A DNA stretch of 64,000 bases from assembly GCF_964204865.1 (NCBI RefSeq), contig NC_135252.1, positions 8,453,383 to 8,517,382 on the forward strand. Direction: 5' to 3'. A program made the position numbers and the translations under genes. This stretch comes from Styela clava (Eukaryota > Chordata > Ascidiacea > Stolidobranchia > Styelidae). Positions 47,794 through 60,845 of this stretch are shown piece by piece. Every line of letters begins with the position of its first letter. Position 1 is the first letter of the stretch. The notes under the pieces were generated by a model, which ran no database searches, was not told the DNA's origin, and was given only the letters and a program-made list of their open reading frames with translations.

Positions 47794-47861
47794 GTCTTTC
47801 CGTAGTGTAGTGGTCATCGCGTTTGCAAACGGTCCCCATAAATTGGTTCGGGCCCAGGAAG
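47794..47861 (+). pseudogene. tRNA-Val-like fragment lacking the anticodon loop
   Basis: Reads CTTTCCGTAGTGTAGTGGTC then ATCGCGTTTGC, then directly AAACGGTCCCC and TTGGTTCGGGCCCAGGAAG. The D arm fits tRNA-Val well. The anticodon loop bases are missing and the T arm is imperfect, so it is not a functional tRNA. Confidence 0.6.
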
Positions 47862-48996
47862 AAACATGTTTTCCTGATAACATTTCGCTCTAGCCTAAAA
47901 TCTTTGACGGATCTCGTTCATCGCCGTAAAAAATAGTGCATATTATGTCCTTTCTAAGGTATGAATTAACCCTTCGTGGTTGATTTTTACTTTCTCCCAA
48001 TATCTTAGAATACTTTTGAGATGAAATAAATTTTTGCACAAACAAACGATAATAACCGAATGTATTTCTATCATAATTATCACACATTCAGAAAAAATGG
48101 GTGAAAATGATAAAATGAATTAGTTGTTATCACATCTACAAATACAATGAGTAATTCAAATGTAACTTTAGTGGAAAGTATTGTCTGCGGTAAACTTAAA
48201 GATCAAAGTTGTTGTTTAATCACCGACTTCTTTTTTGATTGATTTACGTTGAACAGTATTCCCGTTGATGCTCGGGCCGTCAGTCTAATGTACACCGTTT
48301 AGAACTTGCGGACAGTAGCCTATTAGATTTCATAGTGACATTGCAGTATGGCAGTTTTAATTTTTTTTAAATCTGTGCTTAAAACTTAACGTTTATTGAA
48401 GTTTTAAATCAACTTTGTTATTTGAAAAGTATACAAAGTTCTTACAAATTTGTAAAAAATTGAAGAACACTGATCTAGACCGTTAGGGCTTGATATCAAA
48501 CTTGAGTGTTTACTTTTTCTTGTCATTCATTTTGCCGTCGTATCCATTGTGCATGGCTGCATTCTGTATTATTGGACACGTTAGTGGACATAACGATCGT
48601 TTTGTTATTATGTTGTTGTTCTTGTTCTTTGTAACAGAAAAAATCGTCTTTCTCTTTGATTACTGGATCAATCGCTTTGAAATTGTCTGTGCTCAAAGAC
48701 TAAATTTTTCGCTAAAAAGCAATTACGTTTATATATTTCAAATCCACCCGAGCTGTATGGGATTCGTTTCTTTGTGTGATATGACGTCATCACATTTTGC
48801 CACTATGTGGCGCTACGTGCCCACATATTTGAACATAGATCTCTTGTTTATCTTCATTTGATTTTTCACAGCGTACTCGGTTAGTAACTTTTTTCCACTG
48901 TCTGATGAACACAATTTCTACGGCACCGTCACTCCCACCACTTCCAAGGCAAACCATATGGTTATTCTGTCTCATATTCTTTTGAACGATGTATAG
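47862..48996. other. no supported gene
   Basis: Open frames at 48490-48861 (+, hydrophobic) and 48790-49104 (-) have no family motif; the second runs into the hAT MITE. A decayed element is possible. Confidence 0.3.
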
Positions 48997-49301
48997 CAGG
49001 GTTGCACAACTCAAATGAGGATACGTGCCAAATTTTTCAAAATATTCTTGTCGCGTGCCACGCACAATTGTGGTATTGTAAATTACCTCCCGCAAAACAA
49101 ACAAATTTCAATAATAATACATAATAACGGATATCTATTTATTGAAACAATCAATGTCCCGAAAACTGCTGATTTTGATATAAACGTGATATTTTAATGT
49201 ATATCATAAATAATTTTTTTTTTTTCAACACCGTTCGCGTGCCACATTTGAGCGTATGGCGTGCCAAATTTGGCACGCGTGCCCCGTGTCGTGCACCCCT
49301 G
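48997..49301. mobile_element. hAT-type MITE with perfect 8-bp duplication
   Basis: Ends CAGGGTTGCACAACTC and GTCGTGCACCCCTG. The flanking 8 bp ATGTATAG is exact at 48989-48996 and 49302-49309. Sub-terminal CGTGCCAAATTT and AAATTTGGCACG also pair. 305 bp, non-coding. Confidence 0.93.
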
Positions 49302-50910
49302 ATGTATAGGACTGAAACGAAAGCAGAAACGAAACATTTTGTAAATTTGCAAATAGCTGTGAAGATTATATCTCATATTCGGTAAACAAAGTTTTAGAAT
49401 TCGAAGTTTTGTAAATATTTTCATATTCAGCAAACGAATAATTCGAATTTTACATTCGTGATAAATTTTGTATTCAACAAACAAACATTTCAAAATCTAA
49501 GTTTTGTAATGAAGTTTTTATTTCGTGTTGCAGTCCTACGAATAACAATTCTTATTTTTACGCCATGATTATTTAAGGTATCAGTATAGTTCTCTCAACT
49601 TAATTTGTCCCCTGTACCTTTGCTCAGAGATTATTGTTCTATATTTTTGAGTAATGCGCGTAACCTTGCTTTCAGTAAATTTGCCTCTACAAACACACAC
49701 TCTTTGCTCTGACTGCATATGGAAGAAATGCGCAAACTTCATGTGCGGTGAGCACCTTAATAATTTTATGAGCTTTCACGATTAACAGACGTAACATAGA
49801 CTCCTCGCTACATTCATCTCGGAAACTGAATGCCAAGTCCCGTATTATCCCCAAGTTCACCAACTGAATAAAAAAAATATGTCTACGTGCTGGTTTATAT
49901 TCTTCGAATAGAGTTGTAAATTGATGATGTTTTAGCCTTTCTTGATATAATTCGTACACTTTACCACAATTTTCAAATTACTTGAATTTCGAATACAATA
50001 TATTGGAATGGTCATGATCACAAATGTACTGATTGACTCGACATGGTTCGCAATACGTTAATCATTGTTATTAGAATTCCTCTTTCCAGAGGTAAATAGT
50101 ATCTTATGCTACTAATATTGCGATCCTGAGAGAATTCATGTGCACTGGAATTAATACTTCAGCCTTCTCTTCTTATGAAATTAGTTTGAAACGAGCACGC
50201 CAAAACCGACTGGCAAAAATAGTACGTGGTGGCTCAGTATTCTAAATTACCAAAATTATATTAAAGCTAATGCATCCATTGAATATATTTATAACGGTCG
50301 GTTGTAAAATGGCAAATATGCAATTTATATATATATATATATTATATTTCGTAAAAGGTATTTCAAACTATTTGCTAGTTTCTTCGTTACGATTTTGTAA
50401 TCAGTATTTATTAACGATATCGCCCCATAATTTTTCATTTTATCCAGTTCACCTTTTTATGGATCGAAGAGAGACTTCGTAACAAGAGAGCAAGGCTCAA
50501 AAATAAATTATATAAAAATATGGCTCAATTAAAATACACTGCATTGCTGACTAACATGACAAAGAACATTACAAGTTCCTACATACCGTGCCCAGCAACA
50601 AGCCGTTGACTACAAAACTATTGTTTTATAAGAATATACTCAACAAGTCGTTCACGCAGTTTATGATGTTTACACCAGTCAGCTTACAACACGCCACAAT
50701 TGTCTTAATAATATGACACGACTACTCGACTATGAAAAAGATTTTGCATGTGACTAGAGGGTTAGGTTAGAAAGATTATTATTTTCATTTCTCCGAAGAA
50801 TTAAATACATTTATACCGATTCGTTGATTAGTACTGGCGATTTGTTCAAAGAGAAATGTTTTAAATCGAGTTTTTTTTTTTTGTAAAAAATATGTTAAAA
50901 AAAATGGATT
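49302..50910. other. AT-rich stretch without a firm gene
   Basis: A minus-strand frame of 90 codons at 49687-49959 (LYQERLKHHQFTTLFEEYKP...) has coding-like composition but no recognised family and no clear splice sites. A TA microsatellite lies at about 50328-50343. Confidence 0.3.
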
Positions 50911-51503
50911 TCAAAACATGCCAAGCACTTCATATTCGCAATAAACTCTTCGAAATGCCACAAATATCGATGGCTTGCCCATATACGCCTTCTCAGGCTG
51001 TAGTTCAATGCGTCCGCAAACGTGGTTGGCGCAGAAAGACGCAACCGATAAGCCATTTGTAAACCACCCTGCGACGAAACCGTCCTGTGAATCACCTGGC
51101 GAAAATGGAAATACGGTTAGATAAATGAGTTTGTATAACTTTAAAAAACTCTATCCCTTAAAACAAAGTATGGAATTTAAATTAACCGAACAGTATTAAC
51201 CGTAATAATGCCTTAATTTGCATGGAAAAAGTGCTAATAAATAAACTCGAAATCCCTATTATGACGTTTTAACAGATCAGTTGTGACGTCATTGTATCAG
51301 AGAGGTATTATAATAAGCATAGCTTAGGCTAGTGCGTCTTATCGTCTAACTAAATCCGCAGGTTGCCGACCTAAGAATATTTTTCACACTCGTTGTCGAA
51401 GGCTTCTTTGATCCAATTACTTTTGGATTGTAGTAGGCTCGTGAGATATGTTTCATGGTTTTTCTTGCACAAAACGTCTCTCTGATATCTCCGATAAACA
51501 TTC
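50911..51503 (-). CDS. possible two-exon gene fragment, unrecognised
   Basis: Minus-strand exons 51503-51390 and 51095-50911 can be joined. The acceptor TTTTAACAG precedes the first, a GTGTGA donor follows it, the acceptor TTTTCGCCAG precedes the second, and the phase (1) agrees. The reading is MFIGDIRETFCARKTMKHIS onward, then DSQDGFVAGWFTNGLSVASF onward, ending EYEVLGMF and TGA. The composition looks coding (Cys and aromatic residues spread evenly). No family is recognised, no poly(A) signal was found close by, and the alternative frames are also open. Could be chance. Confidence 0.25.
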
Positions 51504-52489
51504 CTGTTAAAATTTCATGAATTTGGTGTAGGTACAAGCAAGAATTTTTACTTACATTACACAAGATTTTTTTTCAGAATTAATAAAGAACAAAACAAAA
51601 ATTAGTACCCTGGGTTTGCTGGAGATGTCTCAGGGGCTTGAAAAGAGTTTAAAATTTTATTAATTGTAATTTGAATACATTGTGATAAAGGAGGTTCAAA
51701 AATCTTGCGCTGCTAAACCAAATCATATCCATAGGACAGATTGATTTGAATCAATTAATTAGTTAATTCCACCATTGTGCGCATGGCGTGTCGATTTGCT
51801 GTCATTGAGATAATTACGTCGTTTGAATCAAAATAACGAACATTACCTTAAAATTGTTTCAATTGGATTCCAATTGAAGTTGATTCAAAATTCTTGAACT
51901 CACATCTTTACGTGTGACTCAAACTTGCTTTAACGTCTTGTAATACCATCTGCCTAACATGCATTCCTTCACAAATTGAAGGCTCAATTCAGAGGCGATG
52001 ATTTTATATCTCATCATATCAAATTGTCAAACTTTGACCTTGCGTCATCGTTGCTTGAAATAGGAATGTCCAATACAGCAGATTAAATATTTTACTAAAA
52101 TAAAGTAGACAGAGGATAATTTACTTCACTAAACATATTATATCGAGCAAAACATAATTTTATATCAAAATGAAATTTCAGAATTCCGTTTATTGCAAGA
52201 CATTCATATTAGCTCAAGTCGGTGATACTCTTATAATTGTAGCTATATTTTCACGGTAATGTTAGCGATATATTTTCATTGTTATTCGGGCCTTATTTTG
52301 TGATATATGCTGATAAAAAGCGCTGAACGTGTTTTTACTCAAGTGGTTTAATCATGAGGTCACAGAATATAATACTTCTTAGACCCTTAAATATCAGAGC
52401 TGAAGATCACGAAGTCCATTAATCTCCCGATTCACATTTCAAAAAATTCAAAAATGTCGAAGCAACATTTGCTACGCCGTGAGAATTAT
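51504..52489. other. no feature recognised
   Basis: AT-rich, no supported coding or repeat signal. Confidence 0.35.
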
Positions 52490-55400
52490 TCCTGTTCATG
52501 CCATGTTCGTTCACGAACCTAAACATTAGAAGCTGTCTGGTGTTTTTATTCGTGTCTATACTCAATATTATTCATTCCGTTGAGTTCGAGAGGAAGGGAG
52601 CTTTATTTTCGGTTTTCTTTGTGGTCATACGAGGGAAACATGTATGTAAAGTTCAATCAAAGAAAACACCAAATCAAAGAAGCTTCGAGACCTACAGATA
52701 CAGATCACAAGTGAAGTCTTTGTTAGCCATGGCACAATATCTCTCAAGATTTAGCTATCCATGTGAAGTCACTGAGGGATTTGACAAAAAAAAATTCTGA
52801 TTCCCTCAGGAGTGATGAATGTGGAAGTGCCTGGCTGAATTTTAAAAAAAGTCTAACAAATGACACGATTATGTCATATTCTGATTCCGATCTAAAGACT
52901 GAATTAATTGACCCTATACAATGGGGTCTTACCATAACATCAATAATGTTTTCGAAGCCAAAGAGAATGGATTTGGCCCAATGGCAGACTTATTCGCTCC
53001 AAAACCACAGAGGGATGCTTGTAGCAGAACTCCTGCAAGCAAAGATAAAGTTTCGCTAAAACGGCCAGATCCATACTTGGTAGGCGCTCTTAACCGCCCA
53101 CAGCGTTATAGCGCACCGAGAGTGATGCCAGAATCACCAAAGACCGAACACCAGTCCCAAAAACCCGGACTTTTACGGGAGGAAAAAACCTAACCAGCTA
53201 AAAACGACAAAACAAGACAAGAAATAAAGAATAAATCTTAACTTGAATGCGGATCTGCTCCATAAACGTTAACGGGGTCAGTATACATCGAATTAAAATA
53301 GGAAATCTTATCAACAAATATAAGCCGGCGATTTCCCTCATTCAAGAGATGCACAAAATTAACATGTTTCAATTAGAGTCTTGAGACAAAAATATCCAAT
53401 ATAAATTTTATTTCAACACGTTATCTCACCAAAGGTCGGACATTAAATGTTTTAAATCAGGAACTAGCATTCTTGTGCACGAAAGAATTGCGAACATGGG
53501 CACTAACTACGAAATCATCATCGAGAATAGGGTTGATCTACTCTCTATATTACTCGATGACATGTCTTTATACATCGTAAAAGTTTATGCCCCATCAGTA
53601 AGACAAAGCGCTCACACCACCTTTTTCGGGCCTTGGTAGATAAACTGGATTAAAAACTACAATATAGCGATCAACTTGTAATATGCGGTGACTTTAATTC
53701 AATCTTGGATGAGAAGGATGCTTTATTAGCGAGAGTATTTATCTTATCACAGGCCGAAAAAATCTTCAAAGCCTTCCTACTTGAGCATGACATCATTGAC
53801 CCCTTCAGATATCAATACCCGGATAAAAGAGTATCCACCGTGACAATCCACAAGCAATCTAGGCGTATCGACCGAATTCACCATTCAAGAAACCTGAACC
53901 CAATGATCGAATGGTGGGACTTTTTTAAGGTATAAATAAAAAAAGAAACAATCAACTTCTCGATAAATCAGGCACAATGGAATAAAGACCAGCAAATTCA
54001 GATTGAAAAGAAACTAGCGGAACTAATTAGAAATGAAAATGATTTGGATAATGGAATTCATGAGTTAAAATCAAAACTTCAGGTAATACAGAAACAAAAA
54101 ACGACTCCATGATAATAATAACTCACAGTGAGGCCACTGAGGAAGAAGAAAACCTCTCCCGTTTTTTCTATGACCGAATCCGTTATAGAAAAAATCAGTG
54201 CACTATCCAAAAACTTATCCTTCCGGACAATTCAACTACAAACGATAAAGAATTAATTTTAAAAACAACTCATGAATTTTATAGCGCCCTGTGGGGAACC
54301 AAATCAAGGATAGACATAAAGCAAAAGCGACATCTACTTGACCTTATGACCTCACCAAAAATTCTACCTGATGAAGCTGAAAGTTTGGACCCCTTTTCAA
54401 CGGAAGGAGTAATATAGAACACTATCAAACAGATGGAAAATCATAAATCACCAGGTATGGACGGTCTTGAAAAAAAATTATAAATTACATTTTGGCCCTC
54501 AATTAAATTACAGTTCACCCAATTAATAAACAACGTCTTGATATTTCAATAACACCCTGATAGCTGGTGTCACGCAACAGTCATTCTTGTTCACAAAAAA
54601 GGAGAGAAAACGATGTTGAAAAATTAGCGACCTATTGCAAACTAGAACGATGACTACAAGATCTTGGCAAAAATTATATCAACCCGCCCTAAAAACGTAC
54701 TGGATGGTGTTATCACAAGGACCTAAAAATCGACCCTGACGGAAAATCTATCCAAGACATTCACAACAACCTGAACAGTGTGATAGGTCATTCTCGGGAA
54801 AAGAACCTCTCGACATTTGTCATGACGGTAGACCAACTTAAAGCCTTTGACATCGATCACCAATTTTTCTTTACCATCTTGGAAACGGTGGGTGTGCCCG
54901 ATAAAACAACTACCTGATCAAAGGCATGTATACCAACATTGTCAACATAGTGGATGTGAATGGCGCATTTACGGAGGACATTCAAATCTTGTGTGGGATT
55001 AGGCAGGGCTGCTCCCTCAGCATGCTACTTACTATACGTTGAACGCAGAACCACTCGCAAGACTTCTTGCAAATGAACGTATAGAAGGTGTTAGGCTGGG
55101 TAAAATGGAGGAGAAATTAGAGCAATACGCTGATGATGCCACGTTTATAATTCGTTCCCCATTCTCAATAGAGCACATTTTTTACAGAACTGGATAGATA
55201 CTCAAAAGCTACGGGACAGAAAGTGAATTAGAAAAAAACAGAGATTTTATGTACCACAAAATCAGCCGAAACCCTATTGCAGTCAACACCATATAGAAGA
55301 TTTGGAAGAAACAGAATAAAAATACTTGAAGTCTACTTTGGCCGCGAGTCTACCAAATTTACATGGACAGAAAAATGCACAAAAATTAGGCTAATCCTTA

Positions 55401-56530
55401 ATCGAACTAAACCAAGAATGTTATCCTGGAGAGGCAGAATCACAGTATTAAATTCTCTTGCTCTTTCCCCGATAATCTACAGCGCTAGAGTACACAGTAT
55501 CCCAATGTCATTTATTCACCAACTGTAATCGAACCAGGAAAACTTTACAACAACATCTTTCAAACGGGGACATTAATATGCTCGACGTCAAGTTGAAAGC
55601 GCAATTAAAATCAATCAGCTATGTTCGCTAATTTCCCCGACTGAACTCTGGCACCCTGAGGCTCTTTTTTCTCTGGGATCCAAAATAATTCGACTAAACA
55701 AATCTCGGTACTTCAATTCGATGCCCCACTCAATACTCTGGGATCTAAAATAATTCCACTAAACAAATCTCCGTACTTCACTTCGGTGCCCCACTCAATA
55801 AAAGTCAACCTTCACTGGCAGCATATAATTAATCTTGTTCATGTATTAGATTTCACACCGAATGAATGGACTACTACAACTTTAAAGTCCATATATGAGA
55901 GATTCAAATTAAAAACGTGTGACCCACCACCAAAATTACATCTAACACGTGATTTGCAGTCCATACATCTCTTGCACCGCACACTGAAAAAACATTTCAC
56001 GAATATCGAACGTCAATGTGCTTACCTCGAAGCCGTGGATGGCTTTTTGTTTAGCCATAGAAAGTGGCGATATGGAAATGTTCGTCGGGATGCACATAAT
56101 CGTCAAATGAAGCTGAATTGTACACTCTGTGCTAATCAGGAAGACACAACAATACACATATTCCTTGAATACCCAAAATACCTGGAAATACACGAAGGAA
56201 TTAGGCTTACTCTGGAAAAAATCTGCGGAAAAAAACTAAACGTTCCCCCACAATCAATCTTCGACAACTCCTATGCAGGCGAAAACAATTTGACAATTCC
56301 AAAAATGTACAGTGTTCTCAAATTGGAAACCATCACACTCAAATATAACTTGGATAGAGAAAACAGATATATATGAGAGCCAGAACGATATATCTTTAAC
56401 AATCGGAACTGTCTACCGGAAATTCAAAAACTGGATCTATGTAGTCAAACATCAACATGGTTCGACAGATATGTACGATCTATCCAGACAGTGGGAAAAG
56501 GTGCTGACGGATGAGATACAGATTGTGTGA
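52490..56530 (+). mobile_element. decayed L1/Tx1-type LINE
   Basis: Domains appear in LINE order but in broken frames. The ORF1-like part is 52720-53193 (basic, KPKRM...). The endonuclease starts MRICSINVNG at 53247, with CGDFNSIL near 53690 and RIDRI near 53865. Reverse transcriptase includes RPIAN and DDYKILAKIIS near 54630-54670, QGCSLS near 55000, and the catalytic YADD at 55126-55137. LNRTKPRMLSWRGRITVLNS near 55390-55450 and a CTLC...H zinc region near 56125-56160 follow. Many stops and frameshifts show it is inactive. The RT and thumb wording fits the Tx1/L1 clade. The ends and target duplication were not determined. Confidence 0.85.
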
Positions 56531-56702
56531 CATTATATGATCGAAATGCAGAAAGCGTGACAAGAAACGTACTCATCATTCACCACAAATGGTAGATGAA
56601 TATCAACCTAGTACTGTCTAAGAAATTTGTGCCTGGCCGGCGCAAATCGCTTTCTGGTCATCGAATGGTTCCTATAACTATTAATGTACGATTCAAATTT
56701 GT

Positions 56703-58718
56703 CAGTCAAACTTCGATACCATGCCACTTCGCTACTATGCCGCCTTCGCTAGTATACCACTCTTGATCGTCACCAACTGAATTCAATATAAAATATAATT
56801 ACTATGCCACTCCTTACCCTCGCTAATATGCTACATTGAGGTACAGTACTGCTGTTTTAACGAAACAATAAACGCAACGAACGAAACGATTAAAAGGCTG
56901 TGAAACGGCAAAAGTATATGTATGTGCTTGTAATGTGTTCTCTCAAGTTATCTACTGTAGCTAAGCACAAAACTCTGAGGAAAGGGTGTCAGAGTCTCTG
57001 AGTCAGTTGACACATGTTCTTTCTGCGGATTTCATGCACCTCGTCGTCTAGCCGATCGTATGCTTGCATCACACTGGGCTTCCCGCTCCTCTGCTACATG
57101 AACTTTCGGACAGTGCCCCATGCCTGCTGGGCTTCCTCGAACGAAACGATTTCCTCCTCAACATGTGTCTCATCATCTTCGCATTTAAGCGGCTCCTCGC
57201 TGCGCAACATCTCCTCCGCAATCTCATCCAGTCTGCAAAAAACACCAGTCTCGATGCGCTCATCAGCTTCAAGAAATTCAGACAGCTCGATCTCCTCGTT
57301 CTCTTGCATCTTTTCCTCGGCAGGCAGCGCTTCGAAGATCTCAAGCAGATCAACATCAACAAGCTCAAATTGGATTTCCTCTTCGATAAACTTGGCCTTC
57401 ACGAAGCAGTTTCTGATCGTCGACTCGCTGACCTGCTCCCAAGCACGCCAAACGTTATTCAGCGTCGAGCAATGTGAACTCGAACTCCTTTCCTTCGTCC
57501 ATGGCCTCGAGTCGACGACGCAGCAGGATCTTCTTGTAGGGGCGCTTGAGGTTCTCTATGATTCCCTGATCCATTGGTTGAGAATTTTCTGTCGTGTTGG
57601 GTGGGAAGAAGACCAGTTTAATGTTTTCCTGCTGGATCTCTGGATGGCCAGAAAAGTTATCAAGGCAGAGCAGCACTCTGCCTCCCTACTGGCCAAGTCG
57701 TCTGTTCCACTCACGCAACACCTCTTCGAAAAGCTTCACCGTCATCCATGCTTTCGAGTTTGCCTTGTACTTAACAGGAATCTCCTTGTTCTTGAAGGCA
57801 CGAGGTTTCTGGGAACTGCCGATCGCCAGAAGAGGGAACTTCTCACTGCCGCTCATATTTGCCTCCACCAGAAGAGTGATCCTTTGCTTGCTTTTCTTTC
57901 TTCTAGTGTACCGTTCTCCCATGAAACTCATGGTCTTGTTCGGAAGCAAACGCCAGAAGAGTCCAGTCTCGTCCAGGTAGAATACGTCGTCTGCGGAGAA
58001 CTGACCGAGTAAGTGCTGGAGAACCTGTTGTTGCCACTCAAGAAGGGATTGCGAATCCACCGCTCCAGCTTCGCCCTGCACTGTTTTGAACGTGATTCCG
58101 TGGCGCTTTTTAAAATTGTCCAGCCAACCGTTGCTCGCCATGAAGTTTGGAATGAGCATCAGATCGGCCAGTTTCAAAGCCTTCTCCTTTATCAGATCGC
58201 CGCTGACAGGCAGGTTCTGTCCTTTTGCTTGTTTTAGCCACATGAGCACCCCGTCATCAAGCTTTGAGTGGTGAGACGGCTCCAGCTTCATGCATTTTGA
58301 TGGAACTCCAGCTTTGATAACTGCCTCAATTGCATCCTTCCTGCTGATGATTCCCTTCACTGGGGTTCTCTTAACTTCGATGCCCCATTCCTTGCTCATT
58401 TCCCTGGCCAGCTTGGACTGATTCGGTTCCTTTTTCGCGGAATCAATGATCTCCTTCTTCTCCTTCAACGTAAAGTCGGTTCGCTTGCGCTTTTGAATTG
58501 ACATTCTGGGCCAATTTCTGAATCTGAAACAAACTTTATAATTGGAAACTACTGCACTTTACTGTACTTCATACTGTAATACATGTCAATTATAATCGTA
58601 CAACACACCGTAGCATTACATTGTTACGTCACAAAGCTGTTTTTACAAACCCTTGTTACCATGTCACCCTCGCTACTATGCCACTTTCTCTCGGTGGCAT
58701 AGTATCGAAGTTTGACTA
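56703..58718 (-). mobile_element. Tigger/pogo-type DNA transposon, decayed
   Basis: Terminal inverted repeats read CAGTCAAACTTCGATACCAT at left (56703) and, inverted, end CATAGTATCGAAGTTTGACT at right (to about 58718); both resemble the Tigger consensus CAGTCAAACCTCG. Sub-terminal CGCTACTATGCC motifs recur inside both ends. About 2.0 kb. A TA target duplication is not clean, because the last bases have changed. Confidence 0.85.
56989..58504 (-). pseudogene. Tigger transposase (CENP-B/jerky-like), broken
   Basis: Starts MSIQKRKRTDFTLKEKKEII, a pogo-type N-terminal helix-turn-helix, followed by a CENP-B-type DNA-binding domain (GWLDNFKKRHGI) near residues 120-135. The DDE_1 catalytic core has FYLDETGLFW (first Asp) and LLCLDNFSGHP (second Asp); FFPPNTTENSQPMDQGII is typical of the family. 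An in-frame TAG interrupts at 57688-57686, a one-base frameshift occurs near 57450 (after TLLDAE), and another TAG follows VRKFM near 57094. The C-terminal part is acidic. It bound the element's ends and cut them when intact; this copy is dead unless stops are read through. Confidence 0.9.
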
Positions 58719-60845
58719 TATCCATTTCGGAATTTGGCGGTTTTTTAAAAAAAAAAAAATAAGAAATACCATCCTAAATTGCTGATATGATGTAAGTTTG
58801 GTAAATAAAATCCCTTTATCAAAGGAGAATGAGTCTAATACTTCCGATGGCATTACTGGGCATGAAGGCATTGGGCTGGATCCGGTAATGCCATCCTGAT
58901 CCGAATATAAGAAAAGACTCAGACAGGAAATCAATAACATTAACTCCTTTATAATGACTTATTATTAGTTTAGCATGTATTTTCAGTCATACATACCATA
59001 CCTGGCGTTGTGATTTTTAAACGTGAAAAAAACGTAAAATTAATATAATAATTAGAGCTGTGACGTCATCAAAATTGTCAATGAAAGCCTTGAACATGAA
59101 AATTCTGTAAATACAATTGTGGGTTACAGAGTAACCATTCTTGCTATAATAGTCGTTTTGGTATTGTTCTGTTGAGAAAAACTTTAAGAAAACGCTTAAA
59201 TAAAAATTAAATAATAAAGAATTAATAATTAATCCTCTACTGTACACAGAATCTCTCAAGGTCATTTTTTATTAGAAATTTTGTCGCATAAGAAGAATAT
59301 TATTAGAGGAGTGTGTTTTAAAGATATATTTCTGAATAGAACTCTAGCACACGCTTTTAAAAAGCTATGAGTGAAGATTTAGGTCTTAATGGTTGACAAA
59401 AAATAATAATTTTAAAAATACCCATGCAAAATGGGTAGGGGCGGGGACGGCAAGAAAGTTTTAACCGCCGAAGGAATTCAATTATGATATATTCCTCATC
59501 GGGTGGATCATACGAATTCTGGAAAATAACGTCATTAGCATCTTTAAAATGGTTGATTAACGCTGACAGCTTTATATAATTTTGGAAATTATTGAAAACG
59601 AATTTGATGGAAGATTTTCACCACCAACAATATTTCTTTCCTGAACATTTTTAGTGCAAACAATTACAACGTAGATTAAGCAGCATTCGCCATTTTCTAG
59701 AAAATGCTCGAATACAATACAACACAGACCGGAGTTTTTAACTGTTTTACTGACCCGTTGCATGTAATAGATGATTATATTCTGAAAAAGGGGAAATTTT
59801 CATTTTTTTTTTGTTTTTGATTGTTTTTCAAATTGAATCTCAAATAAAACTAAATATGATTCAAAATAGATGTGATTGATATTGTATAGCAAATAATATC
59901 AAAAAAATTTTTTTTTTATGAGTTTATCAAGTCAAATTAATGGCTATTCAACGACAATATCCCAAATGGAATATTTTTCTTACCTTGTAAATTGCTCTTA
60001 CAACTTTAATAATATCTGTTATAGTTAGGATTACCATATTTTTGTGACTTCAATCCGGGACATCTCAAAAGACAACTACCAATTAGCTGTGATTTTGTAA
60101 CTTCACATTTTCCTATTTTACTACATTCCTACATTTAAAACTGACCCGGCTGTCTTTATTTACCATATTGTTATCGAAATTTTATGCGCATATTCTCTGT
60201 ACAAATATCGGGTACAGTTCGAAAAATAAAAAGGAATTGACGTTAACGGTACCGGTACAAATAATTTGAATTTAGACTAATTAGTATTGGTTTACATGCG
60301 ATACGTATGTATGTATGTATGTTTATTCGTCTCGTAAAAGCAAAAACACAGGAGTTTTCGGCACAAAGGATTCGGCTAAATTGTGTAAGAAATGAATTGA
60401 GAAAGCCTTTGGTTATAATATTCCGCGAAAAAGCTGGAAAATCAATGCTCGCATCTAGTCAATTAGCCTGGTAATATGGTTAATATGGTTTTGGATATCA
60501 TAACACTTCATAACACTATAATAATACTTCTCCATACAGACTATGGGCATTACGATATTAAAAGTTTGGTAATCACTGCTCTAGTTGCTTATGGCTTAAT
60601 TATTCTAATTATTCAAGTCTTCGCATTAGGAACGAATAACTTGGAACTATCTTTTTAATATTGATTCGGATTGACGACTTAAATTAAACTTGGCCAGGTA
60701 ATTGAATCAGCTATTCAGACATATCAAAGGAAAAGAATATTTCTCGAATTGCGACACATGAACAAAGAGGAGAATTTGAGGAATGTTAAACTCCTATAAA
60801 TAAATGTGTTTTTAGATTTGATTTCACTCTGTGATAATGGTGGCC
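58719..60845. other. no supported gene
   Basis: A small inverted repeat GATGGCATTAC/GTAATGCCATC lies near 58847-58896. A GTAT microsatellite lies at about 60305-60323. Open frames are short and without motifs. Confidence 0.35.

Noticed and set aside
48490..48861. 123-codon hydrophobic frame as a membrane protein gene
   Set aside because: Low-complexity F/I/L content in T-rich DNA, no family motif, no splice or poly(A) context.
57014..58012. 332-codon plus-strand frame
   Set aside because: It is the antisense of the Tigger transposase and has no motif of its own.
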